Positions 20,601-29,322 of a stretch of DNA of 64,000 nucleotides are shown here, piece after piece. Source of the DNA: Chloroflexi bacterium HGW-Chloroflexi-4 (GTDB lineage Bacteria; Chloroflexota; Anaerolineae; Anaerolineales; Anaerolineaceae); contig PHBW01000014.1 of the NCBI GenBank assembly GCA_002840715.1, positions 45,384 to 109,383 of the forward strand, in the 5' to 3' direction. The translations under genes and the position numbers were made by a program. The notes under the pieces are model-generated. The model was not told the origin of the DNA. It saw nothing but the letters and a program-made list of their open reading frames with translations, and ran no database searches. The first letter of the stretch is position 1, and each line of letters begins with the position of its first letter.

Positions 20601-23211
20601 ACTCGCTCTTATCGAGGATGTCTATCATCTTTTCACGTTTTTCAGGTGTATCAGCTTCGTAGGTTTCGATTTTAAACGGTTGATAAATTCTTCCAAGCGC
20701 ATCCAGTTGTTTGACAGACAGAGGCAGTGCATCATCCCATGATGTTTCAAGTGCGTATGACTCTGCAAACAAACGAATAGGACCACCTTCAATTATTTCA
20801 TATCGAACTTGATAATCAGATCCTTGTGATAGGGCTACTTTAGACAGATTAAAGGTTGGAGCCATACTAAGGCCAGGTTGATCAAAGTATAAGGTTTGAG
20901 TGGCACTGCTTAATGGGTTGGTTTCATCACCATCTTTTAATAAACTGACTTTGATAGTAGTTTGAGTCTGATTAAAAGATTGTTCAAAATGATTGATAAC
21001 CAAATGGTTTACTGATACGTCTGATAATGGAACAATTTTGAGTTTTCCCTCGGCTGGAGTTCCAGGGCCGAGAGTCAAAGCTTCCCAAATTAGGGGGATT
21101 TTTGTGTTCTCATCATCGTTTTTTTGCAGAGCCACATCAGATAATGAATAAGTGCTGCTATTTGTCACTCTGTAACTAAAATAGTAGGGAGTGTCTTTTG
21201 ATAATGTAATTTCACCAAATCGGATATCTAGTGAGGTAGAAAAATCATCATCCGCGACAGGTAACCGGCCTTCAACAACAATTTCATCTCCATTTTCTTG
21301 TTTTGAAATTCTAAAGTAAATGTTTACACCAACCTGTTTTATATCTGTTGAGGTCACTGAGTTGACTGTGCCGTTTGTTACAACATGAACCTTTATTTCA
21401 GGTTCATCACCTGGTTCAAGCGTCCATCGATTGATCATGGAGATGGGATAGTTGATTTGCCCGCTTTCTGTATCCACTTTTAAGTTCAGCGGTCCTGGAA
21501 TGTTCTCAACGATCCAATTGGATGCAGCAATTCGAGTCATCGTGCGAGTATAAATTTTTGAAAAACCGAAGGCATAGCCATAGGTATAGAGCAGCACAAC
21601 ACCTATTAGAGCAAACGCAGAAAGCCCTTTCCATATTGGCCTAAGTCCAGACAGTGAATTGCGAATTTGGAATTTATACTCAGACATGGCTTCTCTGCTT
21701 GCTTTGGTCTTATCCCATATCTGCATAAGGGCCCATGCGGCGAATATAATAATGAAAGGATAAATTATCAGGAAATAGCGCATGTAGCGCCAAAATTGCA
21801 TGTTTTGCCAAACAAAATAGACCAGAATCCAGGTGAAAGGTAAAATGTGGATTCGCCATTCGCCTTTCCACATGCGAAAAGCGGACCATGCCCAGCCTGC
21901 CCACCCCGCAATCCCAAGTGGGATTCCCATGCCCCAAACCACCATGTTTACCCAGGCGTATGTGATAGGTCTATCAGTCCAGTGATGATTGGGCGGCCAT
22001 TCTGAGAATCCAGCAACCTGCCTGGTTACTTCCTTAATTGTATTGATCCATCGTTCGTTGATATCCAAGCCGAAGAAACCCGGACCCGTGAAAGCATAGG
22101 GCTGAAAAAATCTAAATCCCAACGCCATCCCCAAAGCTGCCACCAGCAAGCCGACAAGCAAGATGAGCACCTGTGTACCAAATCTGTTTTGTTTTCGGAC
22201 GGTCATGAAATGGATAAAAGCAGATAAAATTATCACACCAAAAATCGGCAGTGCGTTTACTTTACAAGCACCTGCCACACCAACGACTAATCCAAATAAT
22301 CCAAAATAGATCAGTTTTTTCCAATTTAATCTGAATTTGGGATTAGTGATTTGAATCGCATTAAGCGACACATAGACAGCCAGAATAACAAACACCGTGC
22401 AAAATGAATCCACAGTGAAGAAATGTGACATTTGAATGGGAAAAACCGTTGCCGCGTACAACCCTGCTGCGAGTACACCGGTTTTTTTGTTATGGAGCTT
22501 TTTTGCCAATAAATAGATCATTAGTAATGCGAGTATGTCAAACACACCTGAGATTACCCGACCAACCAACACGATTTGATCATATGAGGTTTTATGGATT
22601 ATTTCAGCCACAATTCGGGTGGTGAACAGCGGCAACATTCCATATGTATATGAACCGTGATTTACGGGGTTTAAGGTGCTGTTGGCAGTGTCGAAGTATT
22701 CATTTAAACTTGAGACAGTTTGAATATTTGTTGCAACATCTGTTAGATACCGTTCATCAGGGTGTTGATGTTTATTGAGATCCCAATTAATGCCATTGAA
22801 TCTGAAAAAAGCTGCCATCAGAATGACAAAGAAAAGTAGCACATTCAGGTTCAAATCATTCCTGTCTATAGTTTTTACTTTAGGTTCATCCAGTTCAGGA
22901 CCAAAGACAGACTCATCTGGCAACGCTTTTGGTGATTGAATTTCGGCAAGAGTTTGCTCTTCAATAATTTCTGTTGAGTTTATTATTTCGGATTTTTCAA
23001 CAGTTTCAACTGATTCGATAAAAACCAAAGTCTTTAAACGTTCCAAGGTTGAGGCATCAATACCCCAAACCTGGTCTAATTGGTTTATCGAAGTGTATGG
23101 GCGGAAGGCAATGATCCGTTTCGCCAAGCGCAAGTTGATTTTTAGTTTTGAAACCAGAATTTGTTCATCTGTATTATTAATATCAACCAGTGGGTGCTGT
23201 GTTGTTTTCAT
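17638..23211 (-). CDS. Giant HhH / GT39-like / DUF2298 ('YYY') membrane fusion protein
   Basis: 1857 residues with a strong GGAGG ribosome site. Residues about 5-75 form a ComEA-like helix-hairpin-helix (LRLAKRIIAFRPYTSINQL then VWGIDASTLERLKTL). A GT39-like GT-C module follows (about 125-560), with NKHQHPDERYL near residue 152 as the catalytic loop and some ten membrane spans. A beta-rich extracytoplasmic insert spans about 570-1030. The second membrane half (about 1050-1600) is DUF2298: GGEKPMDFAF, NYYYYGYVMA near 1193 and YGDMHPHML near 1369. A soluble tail ends in IVFGDNTTNTTTIYKV. DUF2298 is the Chloroflexi/archaeal YYY family of unknown function. Fusion to a GT-C half suggests transfer of lipid-linked sugars. 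The N-terminal HhH in a membrane glycosyltransferase is odd. Confidence 0.88.
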   Translation of the reverse strand: MKTTQHPLVDINNTDEQILVSKLKINLRLAKRIIAFRPYTSINQLDQVWGIDASTLERLKTLVFIESVETVEKSEIINSTEIIEEQTLAEIQSPKALPDESVFGPELDEPKVKTIDRNDLNLNVLLFFVILMAAFFRFNGINWDLNKHQHPDERYLTDVATNIQTVSSLNEYFDTANSTLNPVNHGSYTYGMLPLFTTRIVAEIIHKTSYDQIVLVGRVISGVFDILALLMIYLLAKKLHNKKTGVLAAGLYAATVFPIQMSHFFTVDSFCTVFVILAVYVSLNAIQITNPKFRLNWKKLIYFGLFGLVVGVAGACKVNALPIFGVIILSAFIHFMTVRKQNRFGTQVLILLVGLLVAALGMALGFRFFQPYAFTGPGFFGLDINERWINTIKEVTRQVAGFSEWPPNHHWTDRPITYAWVNMVVWGMGIPLGIAGWAGWAWSAFRMWKGEWRIHILPFTWILVYFVWQNMQFWRYMRYFLIIYPFIIIFAAWALMQIWDKTKASREAMSEYKFQIRNSLSGLRPIWKGLSAFALIGVVLLYTYGYAFGFSKIYTRTMTRIAASNWIVENIPGPLNLKVDTESGQINYPISMINRWTLEPGDEPEIKVHVVTNGTVNSVTSTDIKQVGVNIYFRISKQENGDEIVVEGRLPVADDDFSTSLDIRFGEITLSKDTPYYFSYRVTNSSTYSLSDVALQKNDDENTKIPLIWEALTLGPGTPAEGKLKIVPLSDVSVNHLVINHFEQSFNQTQTTIKVSLLKDGDETNPLSSATQTLYFDQPGLSMAPTFNLSKVALSQGSDYQVRYEIIEGGPIRLFAESYALETSWDDALPLSVKQLDALGRIYQPFKIETYEADTPEKREKMIDILDKSEYLVIPSNRSYDSMPRLPNRYPLTTRYYQELFDCSDCTGDTLENKAYNLDTGFVSPLGFELIATFVSNPSIGPLEINDQSADESFTVYDHPKVFIFKKSADFSIDHVKEVLNGIDLDNVLFQSPMSYTKAPTAMVLPELKLAAQKMGGTWSEMFNRFSAVNTSQVFGTIVWYLVLLILGVLVFPLIFTVFSGLPDRGYPLARMAALLLSAWISWILSSLNVLAFTRWSILLAVGLLIGLSIYFGLRKKADIIQFFRSNWKYILSVEIIFGVVFLFMLVIRINNPDLWQPWMGGEKPMDFAFFNSVLKTVYFPPQNPWFSDHYLNYYYYGYVMAAIPTKLTGIMPSIAYNLILPSWYAMAGIGVFCFGYNLVTGLSHSTTLYGSSPYTTWNLSTHIGKSTRRWAYFAGLFALIAVMLFGNLYENKIFIKSLPEMVPANWAEEHPENPSGGKLAAAWDAITGKTELPGNNSKWYFEASRPILNGKEDTPIAEFPYFTFLYGDMHPHMLTMLYYALAFGWMLSLLIHPINKMKWPERILSLCVAAIIFGSFSASHTWDFYPFLGLAAVTLSWSIWQTKPAPIKETITIIAAYLAAFVILATALYAPFTYWFKTEYMAIELWTGAKTPISDYFIVFGLSLFIMISLLIKESIGNLKQAYRKWPDYKTISKIAVLISLGLIYLVATLIWKSNYQVLRLGLFMLIGLGYQVFFRHGQSKLQMITWILYGIGFMLTLLVEVVVLKGDVGRSNMVFRMYIEAWFYFGISSALALVILLLGIKKWPQWLSIPWVILLALLVIGSLSYPYLATEKRMADRWPKINNPPKTLDGMAFMLGESDGSAPAIYDDDGKLLDLSKDYEAIQYMQDNVLGSPVIVEGNRVEYKWGSRFSVQTGLPSVIGWNWHTRQHNSLLDGAWITKRIDALTNFYNTADTESAKKFITKYDVDYIIVGDLERAQYSPEGLAKFQTMVIDGTMNIVFGDNTTNTTTIYKVSTK

Positions 23212-23527
23212 GTGAACAACCTCCGTTGAAACCTTACATTAATTATGAACAAATTAAACCCTCATGGTTTTCATTCGAGTGTCTAAGTATTATTCTTAAT
23301 AATAAATTATATATGTTTCCGTATCAAATTGTTTTACCGGGATTCTGCCCAAAAGTTCCCACAAGTCTGGTTGGTAATTAATTCCATTAATATCAGTGAA
23401 AAACATCCAGGTTCAAGAATATCAACAAAAAATACCCCCAATTTTTCTTTTTTGGGGTAAAGATTACATTGGTAAAAAGTGAGCTATCTAAATTTGTAAA
23501 ATATAAAAAGCGTTGCGATTCACAAAT
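23212..23527. other. Intergenic stretch with one terminator
   Basis: 316 bp between two minus-strand genes. It holds the ribosome site of the giant membrane gene and, near 23433, a hairpin terminator of the MFS gene. No convincing coding frame or promoter pair was recognised in the rest, which is A/T-rich. Confidence 0.6.
23433..23459 (-). terminator. Intrinsic terminator after the MFS gene
   Basis: TACCCCCAA (23433-23441) pairs with TTTGGGGTA (23451-23459) with one mismatch. On the minus strand the stem is followed by ATTTTTT. Confidence 0.7.
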
Positions 23528-24790
23528 TCAAGATTGGTTGTTAAAACTATCCTCTTGTTTAATTTGAAACCTTTTATTATTGAAGAGAAGAAAACCGAAT
23601 GTTGCAATCAAACCAACCAATCCGCTGACGTACCAAAGAACATTTGGGTTTTTACTGTCGAGAAGTAGCCCGGCAAAGTAGGGTCCGATTGTGAATGCGA
23701 TACTCCAGGTCAACCCTGAAACTGCCATGTAGCGTCCGCGCATATCTTCAGGGGCAAAACCCGCCACAATGGATTGTTGGAATGGGGATACAACCATTTC
23801 ACCAATTGTAATGATAACCATGGCTGTAATAAATAGTATGAATCCGGTGACGAATCCATACATGGCAAAACCGACGGCATAGAGCAAGGTCCCTATTGCC
23901 ATCATTAGCATTGGTTTAAATTTTTCAAGTTTGCGCGTGACCCAAAACTGCATCACCACAACAATGATCGCATTGATGCTGAGCAGGGTTCCATACGAGA
24001 CTTCTTTCAAGCCTCGATAATCGCGCAAGAAAACTCCAAGCGTTGTGTTCATGTTCATGTATACAAGCGTCATCAATACAGTTATCGCGATGAAGATCAC
24101 AAAGGGTCCGTCTTTAAATACACGTATATAACCGGTAAAAGTCTGCTTTAAGGTTTCAGGCTTTGCACCTGACTTACTTTCTGGTTTGGTCTCTGGCAAG
24201 GCAAAAATCACAATTATGGCAGCTAAAACACTGATCACTGCATCGACAACAAACAAGGTCAGGTATGATTTTGCAACCAAAAACCCTGCGACTGGTGGTG
24301 CAATGATGGCTGAAACATTGAATACTACCCTGTAGATGCCATACCCCTCGGCACGTTTTTCTGGTGGTAGAAGATCGGCAATCACCGCTTCGTGTGCGGG
24401 GCCTCCAATATTACTTAACGTTCCTACAATAACTGAAACTGCAATAAATACGGTGAGGGTTGGAGCAAACCCCATGCCCAAGGCGCTTAGAGCAGAAAGA
24501 AGAAGGCTGGTTAAAATTACGCCTTTGCGACCAAACCGATCTGCCAAAACGCCGCCTAGTGCATTACCGGCCATGCCTGAAACCGAAAAGACAGCGAAAA
24601 GAACACCCACGGTTGACATTCCAATTTCAAATTTCTTGGTGAGGTACAACGCAAAAAATGGGTAGAGCATAAATCCACCGAGATGATCAATGAACACGAT
24701 CAGGTTGTAAGTCCAGAACGCTCGCGGATAATCATTAAATATTTTTTTGAGTTTTACTAACCGATCATGCATCTTAGTCTCCGAAATCAT
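23528..24790 (-). CDS. MFS transporter (drug exporter-like)
   Basis: 420 residues with twelve hydrophobic segments. GGVLADRFGRKGVIL between segments 2 and 3 is the MFS loop signature (GxLaDrxGrr). PPEKRAEGYGIYRVVFNVSA and PEDMRGRYMAVSGLTWSIAF are typical of the multidrug-resistance (MdtG/YfcJ-like) branch. It would use the proton gradient to move small molecules across the inner membrane. It stands alone between two terminators, 173 bp from the serine hydrolase gene, so nothing in the context names a substrate. Family secure; specificity unknown. Confidence 0.9.
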   Translation of the reverse strand: MISETKMHDRLVKLKKIFNDYPRAFWTYNLIVFIDHLGGFMLYPFFALYLTKKFEIGMSTVGVLFAVFSVSGMAGNALGGVLADRFGRKGVILTSLLLSALSALGMGFAPTLTVFIAVSVIVGTLSNIGGPAHEAVIADLLPPEKRAEGYGIYRVVFNVSAIIAPPVAGFLVAKSYLTLFVVDAVISVLAAIIVIFALPETKPESKSGAKPETLKQTFTGYIRVFKDGPFVIFIAITVLMTLVYMNMNTTLGVFLRDYRGLKEVSYGTLLSINAIIVVVMQFWVTRKLEKFKPMLMMAIGTLLYAVGFAMYGFVTGFILFITAMVIITIGEMVVSPFQQSIVAGFAPEDMRGRYMAVSGLTWSIAFTIGPYFAGLLLDSKNPNVLWYVSGLVGLIATFGFLLFNNKRFQIKQEDSFNNQS

Positions 24791-24906
24791 TCCCCGTTTT
24801 TGCCACCAACTTGAATAAGCTTAAAGAATTTTAATCAATTGAAAATTATTTTACTTTGTTTTGACATTATTAGTTTGTCTCTTTTATTGAGTTCTGACCG
24901 AAAAAT

Positions 24907-24940
24907 AAAGAGGCTCAAAATGATCATTTTGAGCCTCTTT
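24907..24940. terminator. Perfect-palindrome terminator
   Basis: A 34-bp perfect palindrome with arms AAAGAGGCTCAAAATGA and its complement, ending in a T run on both strands. It lies just beyond the stop of the serine hydrolase gene (minus strand). Confidence 0.88.
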
Positions 24941-24962
24941 TAAAAATCATGATGTTTTTTTG

Positions 24963-26132
24963 CTATTTGATTCGATACACAGTCGATAAGGTTTGGATCA
25001 TGGTTTGAACACTTGCAGCTGTGGCGTCTGACGACCCTAAACTTGAAACGTACACCATATCAGTTGCCGCATCATAAAACAATTGGGTTCCCAGCACGCC
25101 CATGTGGCCAGTCATTTTTGGCAAAAATCTAAGGGTGGGCATGAATTTATCAAATTGCATCTGCATAAATCCATTGCCATAAGCGATGCCTGGTATAAAT
25201 TCATAGTCAAATTGATTCAAGGCTTCTAAGGTTTCCGGGCTGATGATTCTTCCCTGATATAGGGCTCTAATATAAACGGCAAGATCATCCAGCGTGGAAA
25301 TTACGCCACCGCCTGCCCAGTCAATGCTGACGCTTTGAAATTGACTGATTTCGTGGCCGTTTACCCATGCTTCGGCTATTGGACGTTTCCCGTTTTGGGG
25401 TTCTGAATAAAACATCAGATATGTATCCTTCATAGACAAAGGATCGAAGATGACCTCATGCAGGTTTTCATGGAAGGGTTTTTTAGTTGCGGATTCAATG
25501 ATTAATCCCAAAAGGATGTATCCGGTATCGGAATAATGGTAACCGTTCCCTGGCGCGAAATATGCAGTTTGATGCTCTTGTGTATATTTTACTAATTCTT
25601 GAGGGGTAAAGAATTTATCCGGTGTTTGGTAAAGCGATTCCATCAATCCGTTGTCTTTAAGAGCAAAGTAGTCAGCCACGCCACTGGTGTGCGAAAGCAA
25701 CTGTTGAATAGTTACCAGGTCTTTGTAATCAACACCTTTGAATACAAAAAGATTGTCAAGCAATGCATCATCAAGATATAAGCCAACCGGATCGTGTAAC
25801 TTAATCTTTCCTTCATCAATTAAACGGCCAATTAAGGTTGCGGTAAACTGTTTTCCAACACTTGCGACATGGAACGGTTGGTCTGTTTTAATCTTTTCTC
25901 CATTTGATTCTCCGGCAGCATATTTCACTGTCAGATCTTTTTGGGGAGCATCGATATAGACTAATGCAGAATAAATGGATTTCTTATCATTTATACTTTT
26001 GTCAGCAATTCCTTTGATATCAGAAATGGCTTGATCTTTCATTATCGGTTTTGAACTTAACCAATAAAGAAAGCCAATAGCAGCCACAAGAACCAGAACG
26101 ACAACCCCAATGATTTTTATGATTGTCATCAT
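24963..26132 (-). CDS. Serine hydrolase, beta-lactamase/penicillin-binding-like (class C type)
   Basis: 389 residues. A single N-terminal hydrophobic segment (about 5-24) acts as an anchor or signal, so the domain is extracytoplasmic. The three active-site motifs of the class C/beta-lactamase-related family are present: S91-V-G-K94 (SxxK), YSD in YHYSDTGYILLG (the YxN-type motif with Asp), and HMG in GHMGVLGTQLFYD (the K/HxG motif). Members are esterases, D-peptidases or beta-lactamases; the YSD variant fits peptidase/esterase homologues better than true beta-lactamase. It is divergent from a PadR regulator with shared repeats between. Tandem ATGs at 26132 and 26129 are both possible starts; AGGAG spacing slightly favours 26129. 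Confidence 0.88.
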   Translation of the reverse strand: MMTIIKIIGVVVLVLVAAIGFLYWLSSKPIMKDQAISDIKGIADKSINDKKSIYSALVYIDAPQKDLTVKYAAGESNGEKIKTDQPFHVASVGKQFTATLIGRLIDEGKIKLHDPVGLYLDDALLDNLFVFKGVDYKDLVTIQQLLSHTSGVADYFALKDNGLMESLYQTPDKFFTPQELVKYTQEHQTAYFAPGNGYHYSDTGYILLGLIIESATKKPFHENLHEVIFDPLSMKDTYLMFYSEPQNGKRPIAEAWVNGHEISQFQSVSIDWAGGGVISTLDDLAVYIRALYQGRIISPETLEALNQFDYEFIPGIAYGNGFMQMQFDKFMPTLRFLPKMTGHMGVLGTQLFYDAATDMVYVSSLGSSDATAASVQTMIQTLSTVYRIK

Positions 26133-26160
26133 TTTCTCCTATTTGATATATCTATTAAAT

Positions 26161-26235
26161 ATATTACGAATAGTAATATTAAAAAATGCAAAAGTCAATC
26201 CTTGATATTACGAAAAGATATATTACGGCTATAAT
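26161..26235. promoter_or_regulatory. ATATTACGAA repeats and PadR promoter
   Basis: ATATTACGA or a close form occurs at 26161, 26205 and 26220. The first is completed into an inverted repeat ATATTAC-N5-GTAATAT (26161-26179). TATAAT at 26230-26235 is the PadR gene's -10. The repeats lie between divergent serine hydrolase and PadR genes and are likely PadR binding sites by position. Confidence 0.5.
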
Positions 26236-26252
26236 CATAGTTGGAGATACTT

Positions 26253-26786
26253 ATGGATATTGTTATCCTGGGTTTATTAATGGTTCAAGATTTAACGGTC
26301 TATCAACTCAATCAGGCTTTTAAATCAGGTATTGCGCTTATTTATAGCGCCAGTTATGGCAGCATCTTAAGCGCTATTAAAAAGTTGCTCTTATCCAAGG
26401 AAATTACTTTTATTGAATTGGTTGAGAATGGACGCAATAAAAAAATCTACCATATCACCGAGGCAGGCAGGGCTCATTTTGTCAAATGGATGCATGCTGA
26501 TATCGATGGAAACAAGCTTGAAACCATGGCTTTATGTAAGGTATTCTTTTTGGGGTTGATTGAGTCTGAAAGTGACAAAAAGAAAATTCTTGAAAACATC
26601 ATTTCTTCCATCATTCAAATGGAAGAGTCCCTGGATCAACTATCTCAATATTTATCACATTTGCAATTAACGGATGAAGAGAAGAAACTGCACGGCTATC
26701 AATTTAAAACGCTGGATTACGGAATCCGTTCACATGCTATGGCCAGAGAATGGGCGCAGCAGTTATTGGATGAATTAACCATTTAG
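26253..26786 (+). CDS. PadR-family transcriptional regulator
   Basis: 177 residues from ATG 26253, preceded by GGAG at 26243-26246; a longer frame from TTG would start before that site. The N-terminus (MDIVILGLLMVQDLTVYQLNQ) and the wing (ASYGSILSAIKKLL followed by RNKKIYHITEAGRAHF) are the winged-helix PadR pattern. The C-terminal part is helical with a coiled-coil-like segment (about 100-140), as in PadR members of the Vir/AphA type. It is divergent from the serine hydrolase, with ATATTACGAA repeats in the shared promoter region, so it probably controls that gene and itself. No ligand can be named. Confidence 0.9.
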   Translation: MDIVILGLLMVQDLTVYQLNQAFKSGIALIYSASYGSILSAIKKLLLSKEITFIELVENGRNKKIYHITEAGRAHFVKWMHADIDGNKLETMALCKVFFLGLIESESDKKKILENIISSIIQMEESLDQLSQYLSHLQLTDEEKKLHGYQFKTLDYGIRSHAMAREWAQQLLDELTI

Positions 26787-26835
26787 CGATATGATTTTTC
26801 CCAATAAATTACTTTTCTAATTCTAAGTTTGTTTC

Positions 26836-29103
26836 TTAAATAGTCGCGATCTCTACCCGATCTCGGCCATTATGTTTGGCAATATAGAGGGCTTCATCGG
26901 CCTTTTTTACCAATCCTTCGACGGTTGAACTGTGTTCCGGGAAGACCGATACACCGAGCGATACGGAGATCACCCCCAAGGGTTGGCGGTGATATTCAAC
27001 CCGAATAGATTTGATCGCTGTGCGAATTCGTTCTGCACGCTGAACGGTTACTTCAAGATTAGCTTCTGGCAGAATGAGTATAAATTCCTCGCCGCCATAT
27101 CGACAGGTAATATCTTCGCCGCGTACATGACTCTGAAGTTGTGCTCCAATTTCACGTAGAACCACGTCACCTGCTTCGTGACCATAAGTGTTATTAAAAT
27201 CCCTAAAGTGATCAATATCCAGCATAATGATTCCTACTGGCGTATTCTTTCTTACTGCCCGCGGAATTTCGCGGGAAAGTGATTCTTCCATGTATCGGCG
27301 GTTAAACAATCCGGTAAGCGCATCGCGAATCGATTGAATCCGCAATGTCTCACGCAGTTTCAAGTTGGAAAGAGAGAGCGAAAGATGGTCTGCCAGCGTA
27401 TGCGCCAGATCTTGAAGGTTTTCAATTGGTAAAGAATCTTCTTTTTCTTCAATGTGCAATACCCCGATCATTTCACCGGAGGCCATCATCGGCACTTCAA
27501 GGTATCGCCCTGAAAATGGTTTCTTGATGTGCTTGCAAGTCAACCCAGGTTTGGATGCATTGCCATGATAAATCTGACCCCGGCGCATTGCCCAACAATC
27601 GTTTGGAGCAAATGAGGGATCGCTCTGCAGATTTTCTCCCCATAAGGTCATTGCTTCAACTGATGATTGAGAATTATTTAAAATAAATAATGCGCCAGAG
27701 GTTTCTGGAAACAACTGTGGAATATACTCTTTGATAATCGTATAGTATTCATCACGTTCGTTGCTGACCTGAAGTAAATCGCCCATCTGCCGTAAGAGGT
27801 TGGCTTCTTGATTTCGTTTTTCAAGGTCACTTACCCAAGAAATCAATTTTTCATTGGCTATTTCAATTTCTTGTTCTGCCAATCGGCGTTCTGTAATATC
27901 TTCAGAAGTAACCAATACACCAATTACTTTGCCATCACGGTCATGTAACGGGATTTTATTGGTTCGCATCCAAATTTGCGAACGATCTGGCTGCGTGGCA
28001 AGTTCTTCAAAATCAAGCTTCAGAGAATCTGTTTCAATTACTTGACGGTCATCTTCTTGATATTGTTGCGCAAATTCTTTCCACGGAAGATCAAAATCGG
28101 TTTTTCCGATAATTTCAGCAGGAGAAGAAAACCCCATCTGGCTTGCGAAGGCTTGATTGCAACCAAGGTATTTCAGATTATTATCTTTCCAGAACACCAA
28201 CATGGGGATATTATCCACGACCAATTGGAGCATCTGTCGTGATCGGAACAATTCATCTTCAGCCAACTTTCGCTTGGTAACATCGCGGGCAATACCCACC
28301 AACCCAATCACCTTTCCCAGATTATCGTGATATGGAACTTTGATAGCGCTTACCCAACGTTTTTGTCCGCTTGCTGTGACACTGGGTTCTTCTTCAACTA
28401 TAAGGGGTTGATCGGTTTCCATCACCTGACGATCATTGGCTTGATATGTGGCGGCAAGCTCTGGCGGGTAGAAATCCATGTCACTTTTGCCAACCAAAAG
28501 AGCCGGGTCGTTAACACCAATGACCCTGGCATCACTTAGATTGTTAAGCACAAACTTGCAGTCACGATCATGGACAAATATTTGATCGGGAATATTATCG
28601 ACGACAGCCCGTAGTAACCGGCGTTCTTTTTCGAGGGTATCTTCGACCAGTTTGCGATAAGTGAGATCCTCTTTAATTGCCACAAAATGTGTCGTGACAC
28701 CCATTTTATTGATTACCGGCGTAATGGAAATTGTTTCCCAAAATAATTCCCCATTTTTTTTGCGGTTATATAGTTTTCCATGCCATTGTTTACCGGATTT
28801 TATAGTTCGCCAGAGTGCCGCGTAATCTTCAGTGGATGTATGACCTGATTTTAACAATCTGGGGTTCTTACCAACAACATCTTTAAAAGAATATCCAGTC
28901 ACCTCTGTAAACATTGGGTTGACATATTGAATGATCCCATTGACATCGGTGATCAGGATGGATGTTGGATTTTGTTCAACCACACACATAAACATTCGCA
29001 GTTGTTCTTCTATTTGATCTTGGTCTGCTGTGGTTGAGACTTGTTTATAGAGTTTAGATAACTCAGTTGGCTGTTGAGTTTTGGTTTTTTGATTCTCTTT
29101 CAT
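26836..29103 (-). CDS. PAS-PAS-PAS-GAF-GGDEF sensor diguanylate cyclase
   Basis: 755 residues from ATG 29103 (GGAG five bases upstream). Three PAS domains follow one another (about 40-155, 165-285 and 290-415), each with its PAC tail such as VGIARDVTKRKLAE. A GAF-like region comes next (about 440-580) and a C-terminal GGDEF domain (about 590-750). The active-site loop reads RYGGEEF, a catalytically competent form, and RGED five residues before it is the RxxD inhibitory site for c-di-GMP. There are no membrane segments, so it is a soluble sensor making c-di-GMP in response to a ligand or cofactor. It stands between a PadR and a serine dehydratase gene, with no c-di-GMP effector recognised in the window. 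Confidence 0.94.
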   Translation of the reverse strand: MKENQKTKTQQPTELSKLYKQVSTTADQDQIEEQLRMFMCVVEQNPTSILITDVNGIIQYVNPMFTEVTGYSFKDVVGKNPRLLKSGHTSTEDYAALWRTIKSGKQWHGKLYNRKKNGELFWETISITPVINKMGVTTHFVAIKEDLTYRKLVEDTLEKERRLLRAVVDNIPDQIFVHDRDCKFVLNNLSDARVIGVNDPALLVGKSDMDFYPPELAATYQANDRQVMETDQPLIVEEEPSVTASGQKRWVSAIKVPYHDNLGKVIGLVGIARDVTKRKLAEDELFRSRQMLQLVVDNIPMLVFWKDNNLKYLGCNQAFASQMGFSSPAEIIGKTDFDLPWKEFAQQYQEDDRQVIETDSLKLDFEELATQPDRSQIWMRTNKIPLHDRDGKVIGVLVTSEDITERRLAEQEIEIANEKLISWVSDLEKRNQEANLLRQMGDLLQVSNERDEYYTIIKEYIPQLFPETSGALFILNNSQSSVEAMTLWGENLQSDPSFAPNDCWAMRRGQIYHGNASKPGLTCKHIKKPFSGRYLEVPMMASGEMIGVLHIEEKEDSLPIENLQDLAHTLADHLSLSLSNLKLRETLRIQSIRDALTGLFNRRYMEESLSREIPRAVRKNTPVGIIMLDIDHFRDFNNTYGHEAGDVVLREIGAQLQSHVRGEDITCRYGGEEFILILPEANLEVTVQRAERIRTAIKSIRVEYHRQPLGVISVSLGVSVFPEHSSTVEGLVKKADEALYIAKHNGRDRVEIATI

Positions 29104-29322
29104 CAACACTCCATGCGATGATGTATTATCGATTCACAAGAGAAAAAGTCAATCTATCTTAAATTCCACAAGCAATATTCATTTTCTTAGTTTTCATGTT
29201 GTTTCACTGGTTTTTTTGGGGAACAACATTTAGTTTAGCACTTAATTTGTTTATTACTAATTTCAATTAAAAAAATATTGTCATGAAATTTGGAAATTGT
29301 TGTTAATTCAAATTAATGATGA

